Of a stretch of 64,000 nt of DNA, positions 31,540 to 40,982 are shown piece by piece. The notes beneath the pieces are model-generated. The model did no database searches. It saw only the letters and a list, made by a program, of their open reading frames with translations, and was not told the origin of the DNA. Every line of letters starts with the position of its first letter. Position 1 is the first letter of the stretch. The stretch is taken from positions 372,001 through 436,000 of the forward strand of contig OZ251223.1 of NCBI GenBank assembly GCA_965240325.2. Direction: 5' to 3'. The position numbers and the translations under genes are program-made. The stretch is from Rebecca billardiae RCC1528. Its lineage: Eukaryota > Haptophyta.

Positions 31540-33162
31540 TCTCCGCCAGCGGAGCATCCGGGCAAGGGGCCCAGACCCTCCGCCGGCGGAGATTTTTGTG
31601 GCCACGAAAAATCCCCGCTGGCGGAGCATGGAATGCTCCGCTGGCGGAGCCTGGGCTTGCAGGAATGACACAACAAACGTACTAGTTATGGTATCAGAAG
31701 TCTGTCAACCACCGAACAGCAGTCACCTCCGCTGGCGGAGCTCGCTAATGAGCCATGCCTTTTGTAAACTAATACACTCGGCACTTGAACTGAGCTCCGC
31801 TGGCGGAGCTTCGGGGGCGCCGAATGCCATTCTTGATGACCCACCTGACTTGAACTGAGCTCCGCTGGCGGAGCGTCGGTGGTCAGCGCCGTGTGTCATA
31901 TCGGAGAAATAATGCTAAGCCTTTCAACGCATTCATACTCTGCTGTGCCACACATTCAACCTCCGCTGGCGGAGCTCACTGGCCTATTCGACTTGAACTG
32001 AGCTCCACTGGTGGAGCCTCGGCTGCGCCGAATGTCCTTAATCGATGACCCACTCTCGACTTGAGCTGAGCTCCCCTGGCGGAGCTTTGGTGGCGCCGCA
32101 TGTCATATTGGAGTAACGCGGAAGCGTCAACCGTAGTCATATCTATATTGAGACTCAACCTCCGCTGGCGGAGCTCGCGGACCTACTAGTATTCAACTTT
32201 AACTGAGCTCCGCTGGCGGAGCCTCGGCTGTGTCGAATGTCCTTATCGATGGCCGACGTCTTGACTTGAGCTGAGCTCCGCTGGCGGAGCTTTGGTGGCG
32301 CCGCATGCCATTTATGGGAATAATGTGAAGCCGTTAACCATAATCATATCCATATTGACACTCAACCTCCGCTGGCGGAGCTCACGGACCTATTCGACTT
32401 GAGCTGAGCTCCACTGGCGGAGCTTTGGTGGCGCCGCATATCATATTGGAGTAATGCGAAGCCGTCAACCGTAATCATACGTATCCATATTGATACTCAA
32501 CCTCCGCTGGCGGAGCTCACTGGCCTATTCGACTTGAACTGAGCTCCGCTGGCGGAGCCTCGGCTCCGCCGAATGTCCTTATCGATGGCCCACGTCTTGA
32601 CTTGAGCTGAGCTCCGCTGGCGGAGCTTTGGTGGCGCCGCATGTCATATTGGAGTAATGCAAAGCCATTAACTACCGTAATCATATCCATATTGACACTC
32701 AACCTCCGCTGGCGGAGCTCGCGGGCCTATTCAACTTGAACTGAGCTCCGCTGGCGGAGCCTCGGCTGCGCCGAATGTCCTTATCGATGGCCCACTTGAC
32801 TTGAGCCGAGCTCCGCTGGCGGAGCTTTGGTGGCGCCGCATGTCATATTGGAGTAATGCAAAGCCGTTAACTACCGTAATCATATCCATATTGACACTCA
32901 ACCTCCGCTGGCGGAGCTCGCGGGCCTATTCAACTTGAACTGAGCTCCGCTGGCGGAGCCTCGGCTGCGCCGAATGTCCTTATCGATGGCCCACGACTTG
33001 ACTTGAGCTGAGCTCCGCTGGCGGAGCTTTGGTGGCGCCGAATGTCATATTGGAGTAATGCGAAGTCGTTAACCGTAATACTATCCATATTGACACTCAA
33101 CCTCCGCTGGCGGAGCTCACGGACGTATTCAACTTGAACTGAGCTCCGCTGGCGGAGCCTCT
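31540..33162. repeat. Hairpin array, left arm
   Basis: About 26 copies of GCTCCGCTGGCGGAGC or near variants. Each is a 7-bp inverted repeat (GCTCCGC/GCGGAGC) around TG and so can form a hairpin in single-stranded DNA or RNA. From about 31960 they are organised in higher-order units of about 200 bp with three hairpins each (one unit is 134 bp); the sequence between hairpins is A+T-rich and itself conserved, with phrases such as CGAATGTCCTTATCGATGG and CATATTGGAGTAATGC. Variant stems at 32006 (CCACTGGTGG) carry compensating changes on both sides. Confidence 0.93.
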
Positions 33163-33720
33163 GCTTGTGGTTTGCTGCAATTGGGGCTGGGCAGCCTGGG
33201 CTCAGCATGGGGCAGCTGTTCACAGCCCAGGCGGGGCGTCACCGCCTGTGAGCCGTCGGTGGGCAGGGCCGACGGCGTCGCAGAGCTCATGCGTGGGAGC
33301 AGCGCGTCGAGGAAGCGATCAAGGTCGAGAAGGAAGGGGCAAGCAGCAGGGGCTGCCTGTACGTTTGTACATGCCTCCACACCGGTGCACATCACCCTTG
33401 CTCACTGCAGTCGTGAACAGTGCTGCCACTCATCTCATCATCGCTCACCATGCAGTGACGGCCGAGCTGCGGCGAACTCTCACAGGCACCGAACACGCAT
33501 CGGCTGTGCCCGCTGGTGCTGGTATGCGCTGTCCTCTACTTGCTGTCGGACAGCAAGGAGACGGCACAGCCGCATCTGCGAGCGGGCGAGGTGATGCTGT
33601 CCAGTGTCCTCTGCTCAGCGAGGCTGAGAGGCTGAGCACGGATCACGGATAGTGAGCCCTGGTATCTCAACGCATCCAGGAGAGCAGTTGGTGCATGCCT
33701 GTGCTCAGACGTGCAGGACC
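33163..33720. repeat. Palindrome core, left copy
   Basis: This stretch is matched by 36502-37059 on the other arm with almost no differences; I saw one base change (TAT versus CAT in one frame, near 33522/36700). It can be read as open frames of 140-161 codons in two frames, but their composition is not protein-like and no domain was recognised. Confidence 0.8.
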
Positions 33721-34700
33721 AACCATCCGGTGCTGATTCAAGCACCCGCGCCAACAGCGGCGGCACTCAACTCCACGCTGCTGATGCGGCCGCACAGCTG
33801 CAGGGATGGTACCACGGCGGGCGACGGCGGGCGCTGCAGCTGGCAGCTCGGTGGTGCCTGCCCGAGGGGCCTGGGCGCCGGGCGCACCGAGCGCGATGAC
33901 GCCTCTCGCATCGCCTAGCGCGCTGGAGCCGCTGTCATCCGATGCTGCTGTGCCCGCGCCCAGCTTGGGCTGCAGCAGCTGCGCTCGACTCCGCGCCGAG
34001 TGCGGCGGCAGCAGCGGGGATGGTGCCACCGCGGGCTGCGGCAGGCGCTGCGGCTGGCAGCTCGGTGGTGCGCGCCCGATGGGCCTGGGCGCTGGGCACA
34101 GCGAGCGCGGTGACGCTGCTCGCCTCGCCCAGCGCGCTGGAGCCGCTGCCATCGCGCGCTGCGCTGCCCGCGCCCAGCTTGGGCTGCCGCAGCTGCACTC
34201 AACTCCTCGCCGAGTGCGGCGGCAGCAGCAGGGATGGTACCACGCGGGCGGCGGCTATCACTTTGGCTGGCAGCTCGGTGGTGCCTGCCCGAGGGGCCTG
34301 GGCGGTGGACGCACCGAGCGCGATGACGTTGCTCGCCTCGCCCAGCGCGCTGGAGCCGCTGCCATCCGGCGCTGCGGTGTCCGCGGCTCCGCGCCCCGCC
34401 GGGGCAGCTAGCTGTCACAGCTGGCAGCTGCGCTCGACTCCGCGCCAGTGGGAGGGATGATGCCTCGGCGGGTGGTGGCGGTCGATGCAGCTGGCAGCTC
34501 GGTGGTGCGCGCCCGAGGGGCGTGACCGGCCTAGGCAGCAGCAGCTGCGCTGGACTCCGCGCCGATTGTGGCTGCAGCAGCAGGGAAGGCGCCACTGGCT
34601 GCGGCGGAGGTGGATGCAGCGATCAGCTCGGTTGTGTGCGCGCGAGGGGCCTGGGCGGCAGACGCGCCCAATGCGGTGACGCCGATGCACGCGTCCGATA
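33720..34700. repeat. 213-bp tandem repeats, left arm
   Basis: GCTCGGTGGTG recurs at 33846, 34060, 34273 and 34497, with a partial unit at 34626, giving a period of 213-224 bp. Units are GC-rich and include CAGCTGGCAGCTCGGTGGTG and CTCGCCCAGCGCGCTGGAGC. They are open in several frames on both strands, which is a composition effect. Confidence 0.88.
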
Positions 34701-34749
34701 TGCTGGCCAGCAGCAGCCGTTGTGACACTTCTTCCGCCGGCTGACGGCA

Positions 34750-35560
34750 GCAGGCGGTACCATCGGTCACATTGGTGAATTCGAATCGGGGAGAACCCGG
34801 CAGGCCTCAGCCCCGGACACTGCTGCCTGCCAATGACCTGTGAGGGCCGCAGGCCTTCCGGGGCACGGGGGCCGCTGCGGTCAGCTCTTTGAGCTAGCCC
34901 GGCGCCGGGCGCGCGAACAAGTACGGCCCGGCGTCGGTGAGGCCGAGCAAGGCGCGCCGAAGTGCCGCGGCCCAGATCTCAGCGCACGCATCATCAGTAC
35001 TACGACATCACTGCGCCGCGGATATGCATCAGATAGCGCGACTGATGATGATGATGCGCCGCGCGCTCCCCGCTGACCGGAGCCCGACTACGAGTAGCAG
35101 GCGCGCATGATCTGAGCTGAGTACGTAAGTAGCCCGTGTCATCCAGTGGCGGTGTCACACTTATGTGACTCAGGAGTCGGAGGAGTCGTTATCGTCATAT
35201 CGTCATCATCATCATGAAGACGCGCAATAAAACGGTCATCAGGCGGACCTGCGCTACCATACGCCGTCAATGTAATGCTGAGGGCGAGGCCGGCAGCGTA
35301 GTCGTAACCTACTACTACTACGTACAGAAAAAAGTATAGCGCCATCATAAGAAGAGTAGCTGCGTGTGACTCGTCACCGCGTTCTCAAAACTCCTGCGCT
35401 GCTGATCGGGACTCGGACGTACGCCGTCTTAAGCCTATATACCGGCGTGCGGTCGCAAGTCAATTCACGCGGCCCCTGCGACTCAGCGGCTCACTCACCT
35501 GGCTCATACGCAGCAACCGAGCAGTCACGGAGATCTGAGCAGCAGCTGTTAATTACCAGC
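34750..35560. other. Unique spacer at the palindrome centre
   Basis: About 0.8 kb not shared between the arms; the symmetry point is near 35111. It includes an A+T-richer part (35100-35400) with CATCATCATCATGAAGA and a TAC/TAG run. No gene, RNA or mobile-element signature recognised. Confidence 0.6.
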
Positions 35561-35569
35561 CTGCTGCTG

Positions 35570-36502
35570 CTGCTGCCTGCGGCCGCACGCGGCGTGGAGT
35601 CGAGCGCACAGTCCGCAGCTGCCCGAACGGTTCAGCAGCATCAAATGGCAGCGGCTCGAGCGTGATAGGGGAAGCGAGGGGCGTCAGCTCGCTCGGCGCG
35701 TCCGTCGCCCAGGCCCCTTGGGCAGGCACCGTCGAGCTACCAGCTGCAGCGACTGCCGCCGCTCGCCGTGGTACAATCCCTGCTGCTGCCGCCGCACGGG
35801 TGCGGAGTCGAGCGCACCTCGTGCTGCTCCGGCTGGGCGCGGACACCGCAGCGCCGGATGGCAAACGGCTCCAGCGCGCTGGGCGAGGCGAGCAACGTCA
35901 TCGCGCTCGGTGCGTCCACCGCCCAGGCCCCTCGGGCAGGCACCACCGAGCTGCCAGCCAAAGTGATAGCCGCCGCCCGACGTGGCAACATCCCTGCTGC
36001 CACCGCACTCGGCGCGGAGTCGAGCGCAGCTGCGGCAGCCCACGCTCGACGCGGGCACAGCAGCGCCCGGTGGCAGCGGCTCCAGCGCGCTGGGCGAGGC
36101 GAGCAACGTCACCGCGCTCGCTGCGCCCAGCGCCCAGGCCCCTCGGGCGCGCACCACCGAGCTGCCAGCTGCAGCGCCTGCCGCAGCCCGCGGTGGCACC
36201 ATCCCCGCTGCTGCCGCCGCACTCGGCGCGGAGTCGAGCGCAGCTGCTGCAGCCCAAGCTGGGCGCGGGCACAGCAGCGTCGGATGACAGCGGCTCCAGC
36301 GCGCTGGGCGATGCGAGAGGCGTCATCGCGCTCGGTGCGCCCGGCGCCCAGGCCCATCGGGCAGGCACCACCGAGCTGCCAGCTGCAGCGCCCGCCGTCG
36401 CCCGCCGTGGTACCATCCCTGCAGCTGTGCGGCCGCATCAGCAGCGTGGAGTTGAGTGCCGCCGCTGTTGGCGCGGGTGCTTGAATCAGCACCGGATGGT
36501 TG
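35570..36502. repeat. 213-bp tandem repeats, right arm
   Basis: Reverse-complement counterpart of the repeats at 33720-34700, with CACCACCGAGCTGCCAGC recurring about every 213 bp. The outer units align closely with the left arm; towards the centre the two sides diverge. Confidence 0.88.
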
Positions 36503-37059
36503 GTCCTGCACGTCTGAGCACAGGCATGCACCAACTGCTCTCCTGGATGCGTTGAGATACCAGGGCTCACTATCCGTGATCCGTGCTCAGCCTCTCAGCC
36601 TCGCTGAGCAGAGGACACTGGACAGCATCACCTCGCCCGCTCGCAGATGCGGCTGTGCCGTCTCCTTGCTGTCCGACAGCAAGTAGAGGACAGCGCATGC
36701 CAGCACCAGCGGGCACAGCCGATGCGTGTTCGGTGCCTGTGAGAGTTCGCCGCAGCTCGGCCGTCACTGCATGGTGAGCGATGATGAGATGAGTGGCAGC
36801 ACTGTTCACGACTGCAGTGAGCAAGGGTGATGTGCACCGGTGTGGAGGCATGTACAAACGTACAGGCAGCCCCTGCTGCTTGCCCCTTCCTTCTCGACCT
36901 TGATCGCTTCCTCGACGCGCTGCTCCCACGCATGAGCTCTGCGACGCCGTCGGCCCTGCCCACCGACGGCTCACAGGCGGTGACGCCCCGCCTGGGCTGT
37001 GAACAGCTGCCCCATGCTGAGCCCAGGCTGCCCAGCCCCAATTGCAGCAAACCACAAGC

Positions 37060-38490
37060 AGAGGCTCCGCCAGCGGAGCTCAGTTCAAGTTGAATACGTC
37101 CGTGAGCTCCGCCAGCGGAGGTTGAGTGTCAATATGGATAGTATTACGGTTAACGACTTCGCATTACTCCAATATGACATTCGGCGCCACCAAAGCTCCG
37201 CCAGCGGAGCTCAGCTCAAGTCAAGTCGTGGGCCAGATGTCGATAAGGACATTCGGCGCAGCCGAGGCTCCGCCAGCGGAGCTCAGTTCAAGTTGAATAG
37301 GCCCGCGAGCTCCGCCAGCGGAGGTTGAGTGTCAATATGGATATGATTACGGTAGTTAACGGCTTTGCATTACTCCAATATGACATGCGGCGCCACCAAA
37401 GCTCCGCCAGCGGAGCTCAGCTCAAGTCAAGACGTGGGCCATCGATAAGGACATTCGGCGGAGCCGAGGCTCCGCCAGCGGAGCTCAGTTCAAGTCGAAT
37501 AGGTCCGTGAGCTCCGCCAGCGGAGGTTGAGTATCAATATGGATATATGATTACGGTTGACGGCTTCGCATTACTCCAATATGATATGCGGCGCCACCAA
37601 AGCTCCGCCAGCGGAGCTCAGCTCAAGTCGAATAGGTCCGTGAGCTCCGCCAGCGGAGGTTGAGTGTCAATATGGATATGATTATGGTTAACGGCTTCAC
37701 ATTATTCCCATAAATGGCATGCTGCGCCACCAAAGCTCCGCCAGCGGAGCTCAGCTCAAGTCAAGACGTCGGCCATCGATAAGGACATTCGACACAGCCG
37801 AGGCTCCGCCAGCGGAGCTCAGTTAAAGTTGAATACTAGTAGGTCCGCGAGCTCCGCCAGCGGAGGTTGAGTCTCAATATAGATATGACTACGGTTGACG
37901 CTTCCGCGTTACTCCAATATGGCATGCGGCGCCACCAAAGCTCCGCCAGGGGAGCTCAGCTCAAGTCGAGAGTGGGTCATCGATTAAGGACATTAGGACA
38001 TTCGGCGCAGCCGAGGCTCCACCAGTGGAGCTCAGTTCAAGTCGAATAGGCCAGTGAGCTCCGCCAGCGGAGGTTGAATGTGTGGCACAGCGCAGAGTAT
38101 GAATGCGTTGAAAGGCTTAGCATTATTTCTCCAATATGACACACTGCGCTGACCACCGACGCTCCGCCAGCGGAGCTCAGTTCAAGTCAGGTGGGTCATC
38201 AAGAATGGCATTCGGCGCCCCCGAAGCTCCGCCAGCGGAGCTCAGTTCAAGTGCCGAGTGTATTAGTTTACAAAGGCATGGCTCATTAGCGAGCTCCACC
38301 AGCGGAGGTGACTGCTGTTCGGTGGTTGACAGACTTCTGGTATAACTAGTTTGTTGTGTCAATCCTGCAAGCCCAGGCTCCGCCAGCGGAGCATTCCATG
38401 CTCCGCCAGCGGGGATTTTTCGTGGCCACAAAAATCTCCGCCGGCGGAGGGTCTGGGTCTTGCCCGATGCTCCGCTGGCGGGGATTTTTT
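37060..38490. repeat. Hairpin array, right arm
   Basis: Mirror image of 31540-33162, here as GCTCCGCCAGCGGAGC, with about 24 copies. One higher-order unit fewer than on the left. The distal end carries ATTTTTCGTGGCCACAAAAAT, itself a near palindrome, between two hairpins. Confidence 0.93.
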
Positions 38491-38727
38491 GTAGTGACTG
38501 CCCTGGCGCGCGCCAACTCGCCCAGTCCGCCACCGAACTTCCGGACCGCGCGCTGCGGCGAGTCTGATGAAACGCCGAGGCTCATCGGCGGCTTCGGCAA
38601 CGCGAACGCTGAGGCGAGGGCGCAAGCTCTTGACGAGGACAGCGCGCCGCCCGGCCACGACCCACCGCCCGGCCGCGTCGCCGCTGGACGGGTGGAGCAC
38701 ACTCGCGCCACGATTTTCTCCCCGGCC

Positions 38728-40158
38728 ATGGCGATCGCATGTCTGCTCGCGCGCTCCGCGCCAGGGAGCGTGCGCGGGGCGCTCCGCCCCCTCGCCACCC
38801 CGTTCAGGGCGTCGGTGGCGGCGGTGATGGCGAGCTCGACGGTCGCCAACGCGCGGCCGATGTCGACGTGGAACAACGTGCCGATGGGCCCGGCTGACCC
38901 GATCCTCGGGCTCACGGCGGCGTTCAACGAGGACACCGACCCGCGCAAGGTCAGCCTCGGCGTCGGCGCGTACCGCGACGGCGCGGGCAAGCCGATGGTG
39001 CTCGACAGCGTCCGCGCGGCCGAGCAGCAGATCGTGGCGGCCAAGATGAACAAGGAGTACCTCGGGATCGTGGGCCTGCCCGAGTTCATCACGCGCGCGG
39101 TGGAGCTCATGCTCGGCCCCGGCTCGCTGTCCGACGGCAACATCGCCGCCGTGCAGACGCTCTCGGGCACGGGCGGCTGCCGTCTCGTCGGCGACTTCTA
39201 TTCGCGCTTCCTCGGCGCCAGCACGCCCATCTACCTGCCCAACCCGACGTGGGCGAACCACAAGAACATCTTCCGCGACGCGGGGCTGGACGTGCGCGCG
39301 TACCGCTACTGGGACCCGGACACGCTCGGCCTCGACCTCGACGGCATGCTCGCCGACATCGAGGGCGCGCCCGAGGGCTCTGTCGTGTTGCTGCATGCGT
39401 GCGCGCACAACCCGACCGGCGTCGACCCGACGCCGGAGCAGTGGGCGCAGATCTCGGACGCGTGCGCGAAGAAGAACATGTACATCTTCTTCGACGCGGC
39501 GTACCAGGGCTTCGCCAGCGGCGACCCCGACCGCGACGCGCACGCCGTGCGCCTCTTCCTCGAGCGCGGGCACCGAATGGCTCTCTGCCAGTCGTTCGCG
39601 AAGAACTTTGGCCTTTATGGCGAGCGCGTCGGCGTCCTCTCGATGATCTGCGCGGACAAGGACGAGGCGAAGCGCGTCGAGAGCCAGCTGAAGATCCTGA
39701 TCCGGCCGATGTACTCCAACCCGCCCCTGCACGGCGCCCGGATCGTCAGCAAAATCCTCGGCGACAAGGTGCGCGCGCGCGTGCGCGCGCCCGAGCCCGC
39801 GCGCGCCGCCACGCGCTCACCGCGCGTGCCGCGTGCCGCGTGCCGCGCCGGCTGGCGCACCCCGCAGGCGCTCGATTCGCAGTGGCGGGGCGAGTGCAAG
39901 GGGATGGCCGAGCGCATCATCTCGATGCGCACCGCGCTGCGCACCGAGCTCGAGAGCCTCGGCTCGACGCGGCCGTGGAACCACGTGACGGACCAGATCG
40001 GCATGTTCTGCTACTCGGGCATGACGGAGGAGCAGGTGCTGCGGCTGCGCTCGGAGTTCCACGTGTACATCACCAACGACGGCCGGATCAGCATGGCGGG
40101 CGTGACGGCGGATAACGTGCGCTACCTCGCCGAGGCGATGCACGCGGTCACCAAGTGA
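38728..40158 (+). CDS. GOT2: Mitochondrial aspartate aminotransferase
   Basis: Two exons, 38728-39768 and 39868-40158 (443 residues). The N-terminal 40 residues ([20 protein letters not shown]) are a mitochondrial presequence, and maturation probably occurs before [21 protein letters not shown], which matches the start of mature mitochondrial AAT. Family features: [57 protein letters not shown] and the PLP lysine K292 in [14 protein letters not shown]. The protein interconverts aspartate/2-oxoglutarate and oxaloacetate/glutamate in the malate-aspartate shuttle. The intron (39769-39867, GTGCGC...CAG) is 99 bp. The open frame extends upstream through the palindrome tip to 38356. Confidence 0.95.
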   Translation: MAIACLLARSAPGSVRGALRPLATPFRASVAAVMASSTVANARPMSTWNNVPMGPADPILGLTAAFNEDTDPRKVSLGVGAYRDGAGKPMVLDSVRAAEQQIVAAKMNKEYLGIVGLPEFITRAVELMLGPGSLSDGNIAAVQTLSGTGGCRLVGDFYSRFLGASTPIYLPNPTWANHKNIFRDAGLDVRAYRYWDPDTLGLDLDGMLADIEGAPEGSVVLLHACAHNPTGVDPTPEQWAQISDACAKKNMYIFFDAAYQGFASGDPDRDAHAVRLFLERGHRMALCQSFAKNFGLYGERVGVLSMICADKDEAKRVESQLKILIRPMYSNPPLHGARIVSKILGDKVRARVRAPEPARAATRSPRVPRAACRAGWRTPQALDSQWRGECKGMAERIISMRTALRTELESLGSTRPWNHVTDQIGMFCYSGMTEEQVLRLRSEFHVYITNDGRISMAGVTADNVRYLAEAMHAVTK

Positions 40159-40982
40159 GCGCCCAGAGCTGCGTGCCGGACTCACGGACTCTGGTCTCTG
40201 GAGACTGGGCCACGCCCCACTGCGCCGCCGCCTGCGGAGTGCGCCCGATGGCCGATCGATGACGATCGAAAAATGAAATATTATTGTCAAATATGACTAA
40301 TGCGAGTATTCGGACCATCGGTTGATAAATACATATATCTGACGACCGCCGCGCTGGTGTACCATTCGGCGTTCACTGTTGATATATATGTCTTGACGAT
40401 GTAGTCCCGGCGTGACGCCCGCCGATGGCGTGACGCCGACCCGGGCCCGGCGGCCGGGCGACCGACCGGCGGCGGCGCCACCCTGACCCGGCCGGGCCGG
40501 TCGAACAGTCCCGGAGTCCGGACCCGCCGTGGGACCTTGCGGACAGGCGGCGGTGGCCCGTCGTGCATCATCCGCCGCCACCCACCTCGTGCCGCACTGC
40601 TTGCTTGGTGTTGATGGAGTCTGTAAGGCCCTCACGCCGTACGCCCACCGCCGACGAAGGGCCGGCCGTGCTCCACGCCTGCTGCTGCCTGCCGGGGCTC
40701 CGGTCCGGTCGGTACAGACTACAGTGGCTGCGCGCCCGCACACCCGACCTTGCCTGTCACCTCCTCTGCTCGGCGCGGAGCGAGCGGCTCGCAGAGCGTG
40801 AGGGAGAGAGGGGCGTGGCTCCGACTGGCCTCGGACTGCCGCCCCCACCGGAGCCTGCCGGGCGGCCCACCCGCCAACCGGCCGGGCCGGCCCCTGCCCC
40901 CAGCGGCCGTGGCCTACCGGGCAGCCAGTTCGCAGTAAGTAAGTAGTTGGGAAGTAGTAGTAGTAGTAGTACTAGTAGTTCA
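40159..40982. other. Convergent intergenic region
   Basis: 824 bp between the ends of the GOT2 and SANT genes. A (TAG/AGT)n tract (AGTAGTAGTAGTAGTAGTAC) lies at about 40951-40980, just beyond the SANT stop. No gene seen. Confidence 0.6.

Larger units (their letters stand above)
31525..38499. repeat. 7-kb imperfect palindrome
   Basis: The sequence from 31525 (AGTCACTACAAAAA) inward is matched by the reverse complement running from 38499 (TTTTTTGTAGTGACT). Paired coordinates sum to about 70222 in the inner part and 70025 in the outer part, because the right arm lacks one roughly 195-bp hairpin-repeat unit. Each arm (left about 31525-34700, right about 35570-38499) has three zones: an outer hairpin array, a core of about 0.5-1 kb that is almost identical between arms, and inner 213-bp tandem repeats. 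The spacer (about 34.75-35.55 kb) is unique. No transposase, reverse transcriptase or clear target duplication was found. Confidence 0.93.

Noticed and set aside
33163-33652. 161-codon frame in the palindrome core, present in both arms
   Set aside because: Identity is explained by the near-perfect inverted repeat; composition and lack of any recognisable feature argue against a protein, though transcript data could change this.
34774-34800. TTCGAAT resembling a tRNA T-loop
   Set aside because: The flanking five-base stems do not pair, and no acceptor or anticodon stem could be found around it.
33667-36555. Many 100-300-codon frames across the 213-bp repeats
   Set aside because: Open on both strands in several frames, Ala/Arg/Pro-rich, and explained by GC-rich tandem repeats; no domain or start context.
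31540-38490. CRISPR-like array (short repeats with spacers)
   Set aside because: The window is eukaryotic, and the sequences between the hairpins are themselves repeated and irregular in length, not unique spacers.
31511-38514. GGCGCGCGC on both sides of the 7-kb palindrome as a target-site duplication
   Set aside because: GCGCGC strings are very common here, and the two copies are not at equal distance from the palindrome tips.
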